Assembly (NCBI GenBank): GCA_017958015.1
Contig: JAGDDM010000263.1
Coordinates: 1 to 19,145, forward strand
Length of the DNA: 19,145 bases
Direction of reading: 5' to 3'
DNA from: Abditibacteriota bacterium
Lineage (GTDB): Bacteria > Armatimonadota > UBA5829
The position numbers and the translations under genes are program-made. Below, piece after piece: positions 6,785 through 16,900 of this stretch (position 1 is its first letter; the number at the start of each line of letters is the position of its first letter). The notes below the pieces were generated by a model, which was not told the origin of the DNA, searched no databases, and was given only the letters and a program-made list of their open reading frames with translations.

Positions 6785-9769
6785 ATGAAAAACCTCGCCG
6801 TCCTTACAATTTTCTTCATCACCGTCAGTGTTTGCCGCGCTCAAATCACCGTGGACTTCGACAAAAAGACCGGGAGTTGGTCCTCCATGGTCTACAACCG
6901 CTACAACGTGATTTACGAGCCGGGCAAAGACGTTGACATCACCTTCGACGGAAAAAATCTGCCGGAGAAGATGGCTTACCTGTCCCGGGAGACGGTGGGG
7001 GACAAGACGACAATCGTCCGCAGAGGCGGCGATTGGGAAGTCACCACCTACACGGAAGTTCGGGATGGCGAAGTGCGGCGGCGGGCCTCCTTCAAATGGC
7101 TGGGCTCCGCTCCCGTGAAGGTCACCGGCGCCTCCCTCATCATCCCCAACATTCAGCTCTCCCACAGTTACAACGACTACCGCGACGACTGGTGGATCGT
7201 GCCCAGTCAGTTCCCCGTGACAAAACACCGATGGTCGGAGCTCAAAGAGGGCTATTCTTTCAGCGAATCCACATGGCTTCTGGGCAAATACTCCTTGGCC
7301 GGCGTCTATTCCGGGCGGTCGGAGATGTATCTGGCGGCGGGCTTCGAGTTCGAGAAGGACGATGCCACCGTCACCGTGCGGGAGAACGAGCGGACCGTGG
7401 ACATCGTTCACCGCTTCGACCTCTGCAAGATTTTCAATCCCGGGGACGCGGCGGACATCGGTACCCAGGTGATATACGGCCGCGAAGGCGGCGAGGCGGA
7501 CATGATGAACGCCTTTTCGGAGATACAGGACAAGACCATCGGCGGGCCGGACTCGCCGGAGTACCTGAAAAAGAATATCATCTACGAGGTTCACCCCTGG
7601 GGCCGCCTGGAGATGTGGGCCGAGAACGACAACCGGGGCAACAGCTATATGCGTCTGGAGGACCTTGTACCTTATTATAAGGACTTGGGCATCAAGACTC
7701 TCTGGCTGCTGCCGGTGAGCTGGCCGCCGCCCTGGGTCTACACCGTTCTCGACCACAAATCGATCCACCCCAAAAACGGCACCGCCGAGGAGCTGAAGGA
7801 TTTTCTTGACGCCGCCCACGGGGAGAACATGAAGGTTTTCATCGACCTTGTGACCTACGGCATCAACCCCGACAGCGAAATCGGCAAAAATCTGCCCGAT
7901 GATTGTTGGGCGAAAAACGAGGACGGCAGCCGCTCAATCGTCTGGGGCGGAGCCGTGGCCGCCGCGGACTGCTCAAACAAAGCGTGGCAGGACTACATCG
8001 CCGGCGTGGCGGAATACTGGGCGGACTTCGGCTTCGACGGCACCCGGCTGGACGTGGTTGGTTGGGGCCAAAGCAACAACTGGCGGAATCCCGACAGGGC
8101 GAATCTGGCCACCGTGGCCGGGGGAATACAGCTGAACAAAGTCATTCGGGACTCCATGCGCAAACATGTTCCCGACGCGGTGGAGATGCCCGAGGGCGGC
8201 GAGTCAATCGTCGTTAAGGAGGCGGACATCGCCTTCGGCTACGCCCTTTACAGCTACATGCGGAATATGACCGTCACCAACGATTTGCCGGGAATGCTGG
8301 CGAATATTCGGGAATGGCTTGAGGCGGAGAAGTACTGCTATCCCTACAAGTCGGTGCCCAACATCGTGCGGTTTTCGGAAAACCACGACACGGCGGCGGC
8401 CCCCCGATACTTCGGCGCGGGCATGTCCCAGGCGCTGACGGCTCTTCAGATTTTCATTCAGGGCATGCCCCTTATCTATCAGGAGCAGGAAACCGGTTTC
8501 GCCGACAACCTGCGGGCCTGGATTAAGCTTCGCAACAGCGTTCCCTGCTTCTACGACGGCAGAGCCAGATACGGCGGCGCGGAGTGCTCCGATCCCAAGG
8601 TCATGTGCATCCTCCGCACCCATCGCAGCGGCGCGGCGGTGGTGGCGATAAACTTCGGAAACGAGGACAGCACCTGCGAAATCTCCTGGGACGTGAATAT
8701 CGCCGGCACCTTCCCCAACGCCTTCGACGGCTTCACCAAAAAGAAACTCACGGGCCCCAGAGGTTGGGCTCGGCTGACGATTCCCGCTTACAGCCCCGCG
8801 GTGGTGCTCCTGACGGAGTCCTCCGGTCCCTCGGACACAACCGTAATCGAGGTGCCGGACAGACACAGCCGTCTGGACGTTCCCGCCGCCGCTTCCGAGG
8901 GAACTTTGAAGATAAAAGAGGCGGAGCGGTGGTTCGTGTCGACTCCCGAAGGCTATCTGGAGGGTGATTTCGACGACCTCTACGCCGAGCGGTACGAAAA
9001 TGAGCCCGCCACGGCGGTGCTGCCGGTTCTCGGCCGCGCTTGGAAGCCCCTTGAGTCCGGAATGATGGACGGCGGCGACAAAGGGTCAATCGGCGTGGTG
9101 GAAAAGGGCGGCAAAGTCATCCGCCTTGAGTTCGACCCCCGGAAGATGAAGCGGGTGGAGATAGCCGACGACGACTGCGACGGCAAGGATGTTGCGCTCA
9201 TCGCCGAACCCAAAGAGGACACGGCGGCGCCGGACTGGAAAGAGATTACGGAAAAGCTCACGGTCACCGACGAGTTCCTGTCCCGGGAAACCCGGCTGGG
9301 CAGGCTGGATATCGGCCGCAGACACGGGGGCAACGTGATGAAGCTGGGTGACGTCACCGGCCGCTGGGATATTACCACCGACAAGGGCGGCTCAATTGAC
9401 TGGCAGCACACACCCCGAATGAGCCTTGAGCCGGATACCGTCGTTTTCACCGGCCCCATAACCGGCGTTTCCTGGAACGGCTATCAGACGGCGCCGAGTA
9501 TCGGCGGCGACTACGAACTGCGCTACGTTTTCGACGATTACTTCCTGCGGGTCTGCGTGAAAACCGCCAACCCCGAGGACAAAATAAAGGTTTCCATACC
9601 CCTTGTGGGGCTCAAAAAGCACGAACGATCCGCTTCCGCCCACACGTTCCGGTTTAAGGACAAATCCGTAACTCTCACCGACTTCGCCGCGGCGGAGGTG
9701 TCTTTGAACAAGGATATCCTCACCATCGAGGCGGCGGAAAGCGCGGACTTCGTCATAAGATTCAAATGA
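6785..9769 (+). CDS. Secreted GH13 alpha-amylase-family glycoside hydrolase (994 aa)
   Basis: A signal peptide (MKNLAVLTIFFITVSVCRA) is followed by an N-terminal beta-rich domain (about 22-250), a GH13 (beta/alpha)8 barrel (about 260-600), a beta-sandwich after the barrel to about 690, and a C-terminal beta-rich region (about 690-994) that I do not recognise. Catalytic signatures are G-F-D-G-T-R-L-D423 (nucleophile), E-M-P-E470-G-G (acid/base; E467 is the alternative) and S-E-N-H-D535 (transition-state stabiliser). Region I reads F-I-D354-L-V-T-Y-G, so the usual Asn-His of DVVxNH is missing. GH13 enzymes cleave or transfer alpha-glucosidic bonds; the substrate (starch, trehalose-like or other) is not determined. 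At 994 aa it is longer than a typical amylase because of the two flanking domains. The start follows the thuA-like stop by 49 bp, has no clear Shine-Dalgarno sequence and was chosen for the signal peptide. Its TGA overlaps an ATG at 9766. Confidence 0.87.
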   Translation: MKNLAVLTIFFITVSVCRAQITVDFDKKTGSWSSMVYNRYNVIYEPGKDVDITFDGKNLPEKMAYLSRETVGDKTTIVRRGGDWEVTTYTEVRDGEVRRRASFKWLGSAPVKVTGASLIIPNIQLSHSYNDYRDDWWIVPSQFPVTKHRWSELKEGYSFSESTWLLGKYSLAGVYSGRSEMYLAAGFEFEKDDATVTVRENERTVDIVHRFDLCKIFNPGDAADIGTQVIYGREGGEADMMNAFSEIQDKTIGGPDSPEYLKKNIIYEVHPWGRLEMWAENDNRGNSYMRLEDLVPYYKDLGIKTLWLLPVSWPPPWVYTVLDHKSIHPKNGTAEELKDFLDAAHGENMKVFIDLVTYGINPDSEIGKNLPDDCWAKNEDGSRSIVWGGAVAAADCSNKAWQDYIAGVAEYWADFGFDGTRLDVVGWGQSNNWRNPDRANLATVAGGIQLNKVIRDSMRKHVPDAVEMPEGGESIVVKEADIAFGYALYSYMRNMTVTNDLPGMLANIREWLEAEKYCYPYKSVPNIVRFSENHDTAAAPRYFGAGMSQALTALQIFIQGMPLIYQEQETGFADNLRAWIKLRNSVPCFYDGRARYGGAECSDPKVMCILRTHRSGAAVVAINFGNEDSTCEISWDVNIAGTFPNAFDGFTKKKLTGPRGWARLTIPAYSPAVVLLTESSGPSDTTVIEVPDRHSRLDVPAAASEGTLKIKEAERWFVSTPEGYLEGDFDDLYAERYENEPATAVLPVLGRAWKPLESGMMDGGDKGSIGVVEKGGKVIRLEFDPRKMKRVEIADDDCDGKDVALIAEPKEDTAAPDWKEITEKLTVTDEFLSRETRLGRLDIGRRHGGNVMKLGDVTGRWDITTDKGGSIDWQHTPRMSLEPDTVVFTGPITGVSWNGYQTAPSIGGDYELRYVFDDYFLRVCVKTANPEDKIKVSIPLVGLKKHERSASAHTFRFKDKSVTLTDFAAAEVSLNKDILTIEAAESADFVIRFK

Positions 9770-9780
9770 AAGGGCATCAG

Positions 9781-11526
9781 ATGAAAAAACTTTTCCTTAC
9801 TTTGCTTGTTTCGGCGCTTTCCTCCGCTCTGCTCGCGGCGCCGGAGGGCATGTACTACACCATGGGCAATGAATGCGCCGAAAGCGACGGTCCCCACTAC
9901 AAATCTCTGGGCATCACAAGCGTGGAGACTTACGTCACCTGGGAGACCGTGGAGCGGGCGGCGGAAGGCGCCTGGGACTGGTCCCAGTGGGACAAACAGG
10001 TTAAGATTCTCAAGGACAACGACCTGAAGTGGGTGCCTTTCATCATCCTGGGCCCCGCCTACTCCGTGCCGGACTGGTTCCGCAACGGCCCCGAGCATGT
10101 TTCCTGCTACTGTCTGGACCACGACGAGGACGGTCTCATCGAGTCGCTGTGGAACCCGAATCTCCGCCCCAGAGTGGAGCGGTTCCTGAAGGCCTTCGCG
10201 GAGCATTACAGGGACGACATGGACGTGATTGAGTCCCTGCTTTTCGGTATCGAGGGCAACTTCGGCGAGGCTATCTATCCGGTCCTCGGGAACTCCTACA
10301 CCACCCGTGTTTCCGGCGAGCACCACACCCATCCCGGTTTTTGGTGCGGCGACAAATACGCCGAGGCGGACTTCGCCAAGTTCCTGCGGGGCAAGTACGG
10401 GAACATTCGGACTCTCAACAAGGTTTGGCGGACGAACTACGGCGCCTTTGAGGACATAAAACTCCCCCGGGGCGAGAAAGAAATCAACAGGTTTCGGTAT
10501 AACGGCAGCACAATGCGGCCCTGGCTGGATTTCTCCGATTGGTATATAGGTTCCATGACGGAGCTGGCGGACTATTGGATGTCCACCGCCCGGAAGATTT
10601 TCCCCGAGACGAAGATGTATCTCTGCACCGGCGGCCATGAACCCGTTGAGCAGGGCTCCGATTTCGGCGCCCAGTGCAAAGCGGCCGCCAAATACGGCGG
10701 CGGCGTGCGAATCACCAACGAGGCCTCCGACTACGCCACCAATTTCTTCCTGACGAGGCACGTTGCCGGCGCCGGCAAGTTCTACGGCGCCTACTTCGGC
10801 TTCGAGCCCGCGGGCGAGGAGAACAACATCGGCATCCCGGCGCGGATATACAACGCCGCCGCTTCCGGCGCCAATCAGCTCCACGATTACAACTACAACC
10901 TGAGAGCCGAGGGACAGGTGAGCGTCCAGCGGAAGTATATCGAATATCTCCGCAAGTCGAACCCGGTGGTGAACGTGGCGGTGTGGTATCCCGCCGCCAA
11001 TCTGCGCGTCATGGGCGACAAGAGCATGGGCGTCTTCCAAAAGGGCACCATGACCCTTCGGGACTACGCGGATTTCGACATGGTTGACGACAATATGATT
11101 GCCGACGGCGCTTTGGATAAGTACAAAATGTTGGTCGCGGTGGAGGGAAGCGTCATGGAGGACGCCACCGCCGGCAAAATCGCCAAGTGGCTGCGGCGGG
11201 GCGGCACTCTCATCGCCATTGAGGGCCCGGAGTTCATAAATCCCGAGTACGGAAACACCCCGGAGCGGAAGATATTCGCCACCGGCAGAGCGGTGCGGGT
11301 CAGGGACTATGAGCATATGGCGGCGGAGATAGGAAAAGTCCTTAACGCCAACAACATGACCGCCGCCGATTTGAAGGCGGACAAAGTCTACGTCACCGAG
11401 GCGGACCCGGGCAGATTCCTTATACTCAGCCGCAGCGACGAGGACAAAGACGTCACCGTCACCTACAACGGCGAGACGAGAACAATCAAGGCTCCGGCCA
11501 TGGAAATAACCGAATATAAATTTTAA
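9781..11526 (+). CDS. Secreted TIM-barrel glycosidase (GH42/GH14-like), paralog A
   Basis: The start at 9781 is preferred over the in-frame ATG at 9766. AAAGGG lies 6 bp upstream of it, and the product then begins with a clean signal peptide, MKKLFLTLLVSALSSALLAA. The barrel starts immediately after (PEGMYYTMGN). It resembles clan GH-A / GH42-GH14 enzymes: YVTWETVE....WDWS at the end of an early strand, and a G-I-E-G-N-F-G-E163-A block with E163 as likely acid/base. E314 (ITNEAS) or E342 (GFEPAG) are nucleophile candidates, 151 and 179 residues later. The TGGHEP segment lies between. From about residue 395 to 520 there is an amidotransferase-like region (ALDKYKMLVAVEG....IAKWLRRGGTL), as in GH42 trimerisation domains, then a short beta domain ending MEITEYKF. 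The gap to the preceding gene is 11 bp, so the two are probably cotranscribed. Family placement is from motifs only; the substrate is unknown. Confidence 0.8.
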   Translation: MKKLFLTLLVSALSSALLAAPEGMYYTMGNECAESDGPHYKSLGITSVETYVTWETVERAAEGAWDWSQWDKQVKILKDNDLKWVPFIILGPAYSVPDWFRNGPEHVSCYCLDHDEDGLIESLWNPNLRPRVERFLKAFAEHYRDDMDVIESLLFGIEGNFGEAIYPVLGNSYTTRVSGEHHTHPGFWCGDKYAEADFAKFLRGKYGNIRTLNKVWRTNYGAFEDIKLPRGEKEINRFRYNGSTMRPWLDFSDWYIGSMTELADYWMSTARKIFPETKMYLCTGGHEPVEQGSDFGAQCKAAAKYGGGVRITNEASDYATNFFLTRHVAGAGKFYGAYFGFEPAGEENNIGIPARIYNAAASGANQLHDYNYNLRAEGQVSVQRKYIEYLRKSNPVVNVAVWYPAANLRVMGDKSMGVFQKGTMTLRDYADFDMVDDNMIADGALDKYKMLVAVEGSVMEDATAGKIAKWLRRGGTLIAIEGPEFINPEYGNTPERKIFATGRAVRVRDYEHMAAEIGKVLNANNMTAADLKADKVYVTEADPGRFLILSRSDEDKDVTVTYNGETRTIKAPAMEITEYKF

Positions 11527-11540
11527 CGAGAGGAACCCTT

Positions 11541-13811
11541 ATGAAAAAGTTACTCGCGGCGCTTATAATTTCGGCGCTCTCCTCCGCGTTGTTCGCGGCG
11601 GCGCCCATCGCCACCTACACTCCCGACAAGCAAAGCGGCATAAGCATTGTTCAGCCCGCCGACGGCATTTGCGAAACAGTCACCCTTGACGGCAAAAAGG
11701 CGGTCAAGGTGAAGGCCGGCACCAACCCGGTGAGCAATTATATCTACTTCAGAATGAGCGACGAGGTTCGGGCCGAGGCCAAGGGCAAAACCTACCTCAT
11801 CGTTGAGTTTTACGAGGAGCGGGTGGCCCAGGTGCGGGTGCAGTACAGCGCGCCGGGGAACCCCTACGCCGACGGCGGCGGTTTTGTGTCCGTGGGCAGC
11901 AAAAAGTTCTCCCGGATTCTGCTTGAGCTTCCCGATGACGACTTCACCGGCGCCCAGAACGACGGCGGCGACTTCCGCTTCGAGTTCGCCATGCCCGTGG
12001 CCGCCCTTGAGGTGTACAAGGAGAAGCCGGACTCCGGCTACACGGATAACAAAGACCGCCTGAAAGATTTTTTGAGCTCCAAAGGCGCGGCGAAGCCGGA
12101 GGGCATGTACTATACCTTCGGCAACGACTGTCCGGAGAGCGTGGCGCCCCTCTACAAGGCTTTGGGAGTCACAAGCGTTGAGAGCTACGTCACCTGGGAG
12201 ACCGTTGAGCGGGCGGCGGAAGGCAAATGGGACTGGTCCGCTTGGGACAGACAGGTTAAGATTCTCAGGGACAACGACCTGAAGTGGGTTCCCTTCATCA
12301 TTCTGGGTCCCGCCTACTCCGTGCCGGACTGGTTCCGCAAGGGTCCCGAGCATGTTTCCTGCTACTGCCTTGACCACAACGAGGACGGTCTCATCGAGTC
12401 GCTGTGGAATCCGAATCTCCGCCCCCGGGTGGAGCGGTTCCTGAAGGCCTTCGCGGAGCACTACAAGGACGACATGGACGTGATTGAGTCCCTGCTTTTC
12501 GGCATCGAGGGCAACTTCGGCGAGGCCATATACCCGGTTCTGGGGGGCGGCTGGACCTTCTCCATTCCCGGCGAACACCATACCCATCCCGGTTTCTGGT
12601 GCGGCGACAAGTACGCCGAGGCGGACTTCCCCCGGTTCCTGCGGGACAAGTACGGCGTGGTTCAGTCCCTTAACCGGGCCTGGAAAACCGATTACGCCAA
12701 GTTCGAGGACATAAAACTCCCCAGAGGTCAGGAAGAGATTAACAACCTGCGCTACAACTCCGACACCATGCGCCCCTGGCTTGACTTCTCCGAGTGGTAC
12801 ATCGGTTCCATGACGGAGCTGGCGGACTACTGGCTGTCCACCGCCCGGAAGATTTTCCCCAAGACGGAGATGTACCTCTGCACCGGCGGCCATGAACCGG
12901 TTGAGCACGGCTCCGACTTCGGCGCCCAGTGCAAGGCGGCTGCCAAGTACAAAGCGGGCGTTCGCATAACCAACGAGGCCTCCGACTACGCCACCAACTT
13001 CTACCTCACCCGCCACGTGGCCAGCGCCGGCAAGTTCTACGGCGCCTACTTCGGCTTCGAGCCCGCGGGTCCCGAGGACGAGCGGGGCATTGTGGCCCGG
13101 ATATACAACGCAGCCGCCTCCGGAGCCAACCAACTCCACGACTACAACAACAACATCACCAACGCCGAACGCACCATGGACATCCAGCGGGACCACATCA
13201 AGTATCTCAAGAAGTCCGAGCCGGTGGTGAACGTGGCGGTGTGGTATCCCTCCGCCAACATGCGGGTGAAGGGATCCCGGAGCCTCAGCGCCCTCCACTA
13301 CGCCGTGACGAAACTTCGGGACTACACCGACTTCGACGAGATTGACGACAACATGATCGCCGACGGCGCCCTGGACAAGTACAAAATACTGGTGATTGTC
13401 GAGGGCAACATCATGGAAGACGCCACCTGCGACAGGATTGTGAAATGGATGAGCAGGGGCGGCACCCTCATCTCCTACGACGGCGGCGACTTGGTGAACA
13501 CGGAGTACAAAAACACTCCCGAAATGAAGATTTTCGGCTCCTGGCGCCAAAGCAACACTGTGGGCAAAGGCAAAGCGGTGCGGGTTGCCGGCTACGGGAA
13601 AATGGCGGCGGAAATAGCGAAAGTTCTCACCGCCAACAACATGACCGTCATCGATTTGAAACCCGACGACGTGTACGTCACCGAGATTGAGCCCGGCAGG
13701 TTCCTCATACTCAGCCGCAGCGAGTTCGACGAGGACGTCATCGTAACATACAACGGCGAAACGAGAAACATCCACGCCCCGGCAATGGAAATAACGGAAT
13801 ATAAATTCTGA
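11541..13811 (+). CDS. Secreted TIM-barrel glycosidase (GH42/GH14-like), paralog B with extra N-terminal domain
   Basis: This is a tandem paralog of the preceding gene: from P186 (PEGMYYT) to the final MEITEYKF most residues match, and long stretches are identical in DNA. Catalytic candidates are conserved at the same spacing: E328 (GNFGEA), E479 (ITNEAS) and E507 (GFEPAG). It differs by an added beta-rich domain (about residues 22-150) plus a linker between the signal peptide (MKKLLAALIISALSSALFAA) and the barrel. Its position suggests a carbohydrate-binding or spacer role, but I cannot assign a family. A short insertion (GSWRQSNTVGKG) lies in the C-terminal amidotransferase-like part. The start is supported by GAGAGG about 8 bp upstream, and the gap to paralog A is 14 bp. 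It is the last gene of the operon, followed at once by a terminator. Confidence 0.82.
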   Translation: MKKLLAALIISALSSALFAAAPIATYTPDKQSGISIVQPADGICETVTLDGKKAVKVKAGTNPVSNYIYFRMSDEVRAEAKGKTYLIVEFYEERVAQVRVQYSAPGNPYADGGGFVSVGSKKFSRILLELPDDDFTGAQNDGGDFRFEFAMPVAALEVYKEKPDSGYTDNKDRLKDFLSSKGAAKPEGMYYTFGNDCPESVAPLYKALGVTSVESYVTWETVERAAEGKWDWSAWDRQVKILRDNDLKWVPFIILGPAYSVPDWFRKGPEHVSCYCLDHNEDGLIESLWNPNLRPRVERFLKAFAEHYKDDMDVIESLLFGIEGNFGEAIYPVLGGGWTFSIPGEHHTHPGFWCGDKYAEADFPRFLRDKYGVVQSLNRAWKTDYAKFEDIKLPRGQEEINNLRYNSDTMRPWLDFSEWYIGSMTELADYWLSTARKIFPKTEMYLCTGGHEPVEHGSDFGAQCKAAAKYKAGVRITNEASDYATNFYLTRHVASAGKFYGAYFGFEPAGPEDERGIVARIYNAAASGANQLHDYNNNITNAERTMDIQRDHIKYLKKSEPVVNVAVWYPSANMRVKGSRSLSALHYAVTKLRDYTDFDEIDDNMIADGALDKYKILVIVEGNIMEDATCDRIVKWMSRGGTLISYDGGDLVNTEYKNTPEMKIFGSWRQSNTVGKGKAVRVAGYGKMAAEIAKVLTANNMTVIDLKPDDVYVTEIEPGRFLILSRSEFDEDVIVTYNGETRNIHAPAMEITEYKF

Positions 13812-13842
13812 CGAAAACCGCCCCGAATCGGGGCGATTTTCG
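13812..13842 (+). terminator. Terminator of the glycosidase operon
   Basis: CGAAAACCGCCCCGA (13812-13826) pairs with TCGGGGCGATTTTCG (13828-13842) with one mismatch, immediately after the TGA. The GC-rich core is flanked by A on the left and T on the right, so it can work in both directions. Confidence 0.8.
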
Positions 13843-13866
13843 TTTAGGGCTCAGGGGTCCGGGGTC

Positions 13867-13908
13867 AGGGAATGTGTCCGCCTGTCGGCGGACTATTTCC
13901 TATTCCCT
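13867..13908. other. Nested inverted repeat between operon and amidase-gene promoter
   Basis: The outer arms AGGGAAT (13867-13873) and ATTCCCT (13902-13908) enclose a perfect inner hairpin, GTCCGCC/GGCGGAC (13876-13882 with 13887-13893, loop TGTC). It sits 12 bp before the -35 box of the next gene, so it could be an operator or an extra transcription barrier. The preceding G-rich stretch (13844-13870) shows no gene. Confidence 0.5.
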
Positions 13909-13919
13909 AAACATCGTTG

Positions 13920-13948
13920 TTGACAATTCCCTCGTCGTTTTGTATAAT
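13920..13948 (+). promoter_or_regulatory. Consensus sigma70 promoter of the giant amidase gene
   Basis: TTGACA (13920-13925) and TATAAT (13943-13948) are both perfect consensus boxes with the optimal 17-bp spacer. The start codon lies 36 bp downstream, and AGGAGAG (13971-13977) gives a strong ribosome-binding site 6 bp before it. Confidence 0.88.
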
Positions 13949-13983
13949 ACAAATAAATCCGCTCAAGGATAGGAGAGATACAA

Positions 13984-16900
13984 ATGAAGAAATTTTTGCT
14001 TATCATCGCTCTCGCGGCGATGGCCCAATCACTTTTTGCCGGCGAACTGGCGGACATCTACTTTACGTGTGAGAATCAGCCCGTGGGCGTCCACCGTTGG
14101 TTCGAGGACGCTCCCACCCCCGAAAGCGTTGTTCGGGAAATCCTGAAGGGCGTAAACGGCGACGAGGCCGAGGACGGTCTTTACAGCGCCGTGCCCGCCA
14201 ATTGGGTTCTGGACAGCGTCACGGAAAACGGCGCCTTCCTGGACATCAACTTCAAACCCCTCCCCAAAGGCACTCGGTACTCCACCTCCGACATCGAGGA
14301 CATCTGGGTCCAGTTCGACAAATCTATCCGCTACAAGTTCGACCTCACTCCCCGACTTTTCATCGGCTACGAGCCCATAGGGGAATACGAAGAGGAGGCT
14401 CCCAACGACGCGGTGGCGAAGCCTTTCATTCCCCTTAACGAGCGTATCAAATCCGCTCCCGCCGGAGTCTTAAGCGGCAGACTCATCGCCGTTCGCGGCG
14501 GCCACGGCTGGGTCTACGACACCGACAGATCCAAGTGGGTTGTTCAGCGCGGCAACAACTGCGCCCAGTACATCACCTGCGAGGACTTCCACACCCTGGA
14601 CCTCACCAACATTTTGATTACCTATCTGGAACAGGAGGGCGCCGACATCGTCCACTGCCGTGAGCGGAACAAGCAACGCGGAAACTCACCCTACGACAAC
14701 CATCCCTGGTGGCAGATGGCAACACCGGCCTACATCGCCGATCAGGGCTATCCCTCCAGCCTCTACGGCGGCACCGTCTACGGCGGCGTGGCCGAGAGCC
14801 GCTATTCCAGCTGCCGCCTCGCCAACTATCGCGGCGCGGACCTCTATCTCTCCATCCACACCAACGCCTTGCAGGGCGACTGCTACTCCGGCTGCGGCAC
14901 CGGTTTGGAATCTTTCTGGTCCGACAACCACGAAGCCGCCGGCTCCCAGCGCATAGCCCAGCTCTGCTTGGACAATTGTCTGAACTTCGTGCGGACATAC
15001 TACGACTCCACTTTCTACTGCCGCCGGAGCTGCAAAGCCACCAACGCGAGCTACAGCGAAACCAGGCGGCCCACAATGCCCTCAACACTCTTCGAGTTCG
15101 GCTTCCACGACAACTGCGCCAAGGACGCCAAGTATCTGGGCGACAACTTCTTCCGCACCGTTGGCATGTACGGCGTTGCCAAGGCGGTTTGCGACTACTA
15201 CGGCGTCACTCCCAAGTGGGGACCCTACTCCGCGGAATACGTCAGCGACACCATCCCCACCTCCGTCCGCCCCGGCGAGACGAGGCAGGTGAGCATTACC
15301 TTCAAAAACCACGGCTTCTGCTGGCAGAGCGCCAAGGACTTCAAAGTGGGCTGCGTGGGCGGCACCGCTTTCGGCGTCAACCGCTGCGAGCTCCCCGGCG
15401 AGATTATGCCCGGCGACGTTGTGACCTTTACCTTTAACATGACTTTCCCCACCGCTTCCGGCGAGTACAACACCCAGTGGCAGATGCTCCGGGAGAACGT
15501 CACTTGGTTCGGCGACGTGGTGAACAAAACCGTCCGAGTGGTGAACCCGGAGGAGGACGCAAGATACATCAGCGACACCGTTCCGGACGTGGTCGTCATG
15601 GGCGAGAGCCGCAACGTCAGCGTCACCTTCAAAAACGAGGGTAGAACCACCTGGGCAAGAGGCAGTATGTACCGGCTGGGCGCCGTGGACGACAGCGACC
15701 CATTCTACACCCAGGGCGACCGGGTTGAACTGCCCAACGATGTGGCTCCCGGCGAGACCGTCACCGTGTCCTTCAAGATGAACTTCACCACCGGCGGCGT
15801 TTTCACCACCGACTGGAGCATGGTCCACGACGGCGTGACTTGGTTCGGCGACGTGTTCTCCAAGCAGGTCACGGTCCTGGTTCCCGAACGGGCGGCACAG
15901 TACGTCAGCGACACCATTCCGGACACGGCGGTGCTGGGCGAGAGCCGCAATGTCAGCGTCACCTTCAGAAACATCGGCACCATGACTTGGACCCGTGGTC
16001 AGGAGTTCATGCTGGGCGCCGTTGACGACAGCGATCCCTTCTTCACCGAGAGCGATCGGGTGCTCATGCCCCACGACGTTGCTCCCGGCGAGACGGTGAC
16101 ATTTACCCTTAATATGAAATTCAACAACGGAGGCGTGTTCACCACCGATTGGCGGATGCTTCAGGAGCATGTGGCCTGGTTCGGCGATACACTCACCAAG
16201 CAGGTCACCGTCACCGTGCCGGAATACGCGGCCCGGTACGTCAGCGACACCATCCCCGAAACCGCCGTGGCCGGTGAGACCCGCACCGTCAGCGTCACAT
16301 TCAAAAACATAGGCTCCACCGCCTGGCCGGTGAACGGCATGGTTACTCTCGGCGCCGTGGGCGGCAGCGACCCCTTCTCCGGCAGCAACTACATAAGACT
16401 TCCCAACGACGTGGCCTCCGGCGACACCGTGACGGTCACTTTCGACATGACTTTCACCGAGGGCGGCAGTTTCAACACCGATTGGCGCATGGTCTTCGGC
16501 GAGGCCGGTTGGTTCGGCGACATCTGCGACAAAACCGTTACGGTCATAGTCCCGGAGCGGAACGCCCAGTACATCGACGACACCATCCCCGCCTCCGTGG
16601 GCGTGGGCGAAGCCCGGCCCGTCACCGTCACCTTCAAAAACACCGGCACCATGACCTGGACCTCCGCCGCGGAGTTCATGCTGGGCGCGGCGGACGACGA
16701 GGACATCTATCTGGGCGGCGACAACAGAGTGGCTCTTCCCCACGACGTTGCCCCCGGCGAGACGGTGACTTTCTCCTTTAACATGACGTTCCCCACCGCC
16801 GGCGTGGCAAACGTGGTTTGGCGCATGGTTCAGGAGCACGTGGCTTGGTTCGGCGACAGCTGCTCCAAGACCGTCACCGTGGCGGATCTCCGCACACCCA

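Noticed and set aside
9766..9780. ATG at 9766 as start of glycosidase paralog A
   Set aside because: It overlaps the GH13 stop codon, adds MKGHQ before a clean signal peptide, and the AAAGGG site fits the ATG at 9781 better.
9538..11316. 592-codon open frame on the minus strand over the GH13 end and paralog A
   Set aside because: It spans two real + strand genes and their junction, and has no recognisable domain or ribosome-binding site.
11550..13775. 741-codon open frame on the minus strand over glycosidase paralog B
   Set aside because: It mirrors a well-supported glycosidase on the + strand. It exists because GC-rich third positions remove stops, and its translation is V/G/A/H-rich with no family motifs.
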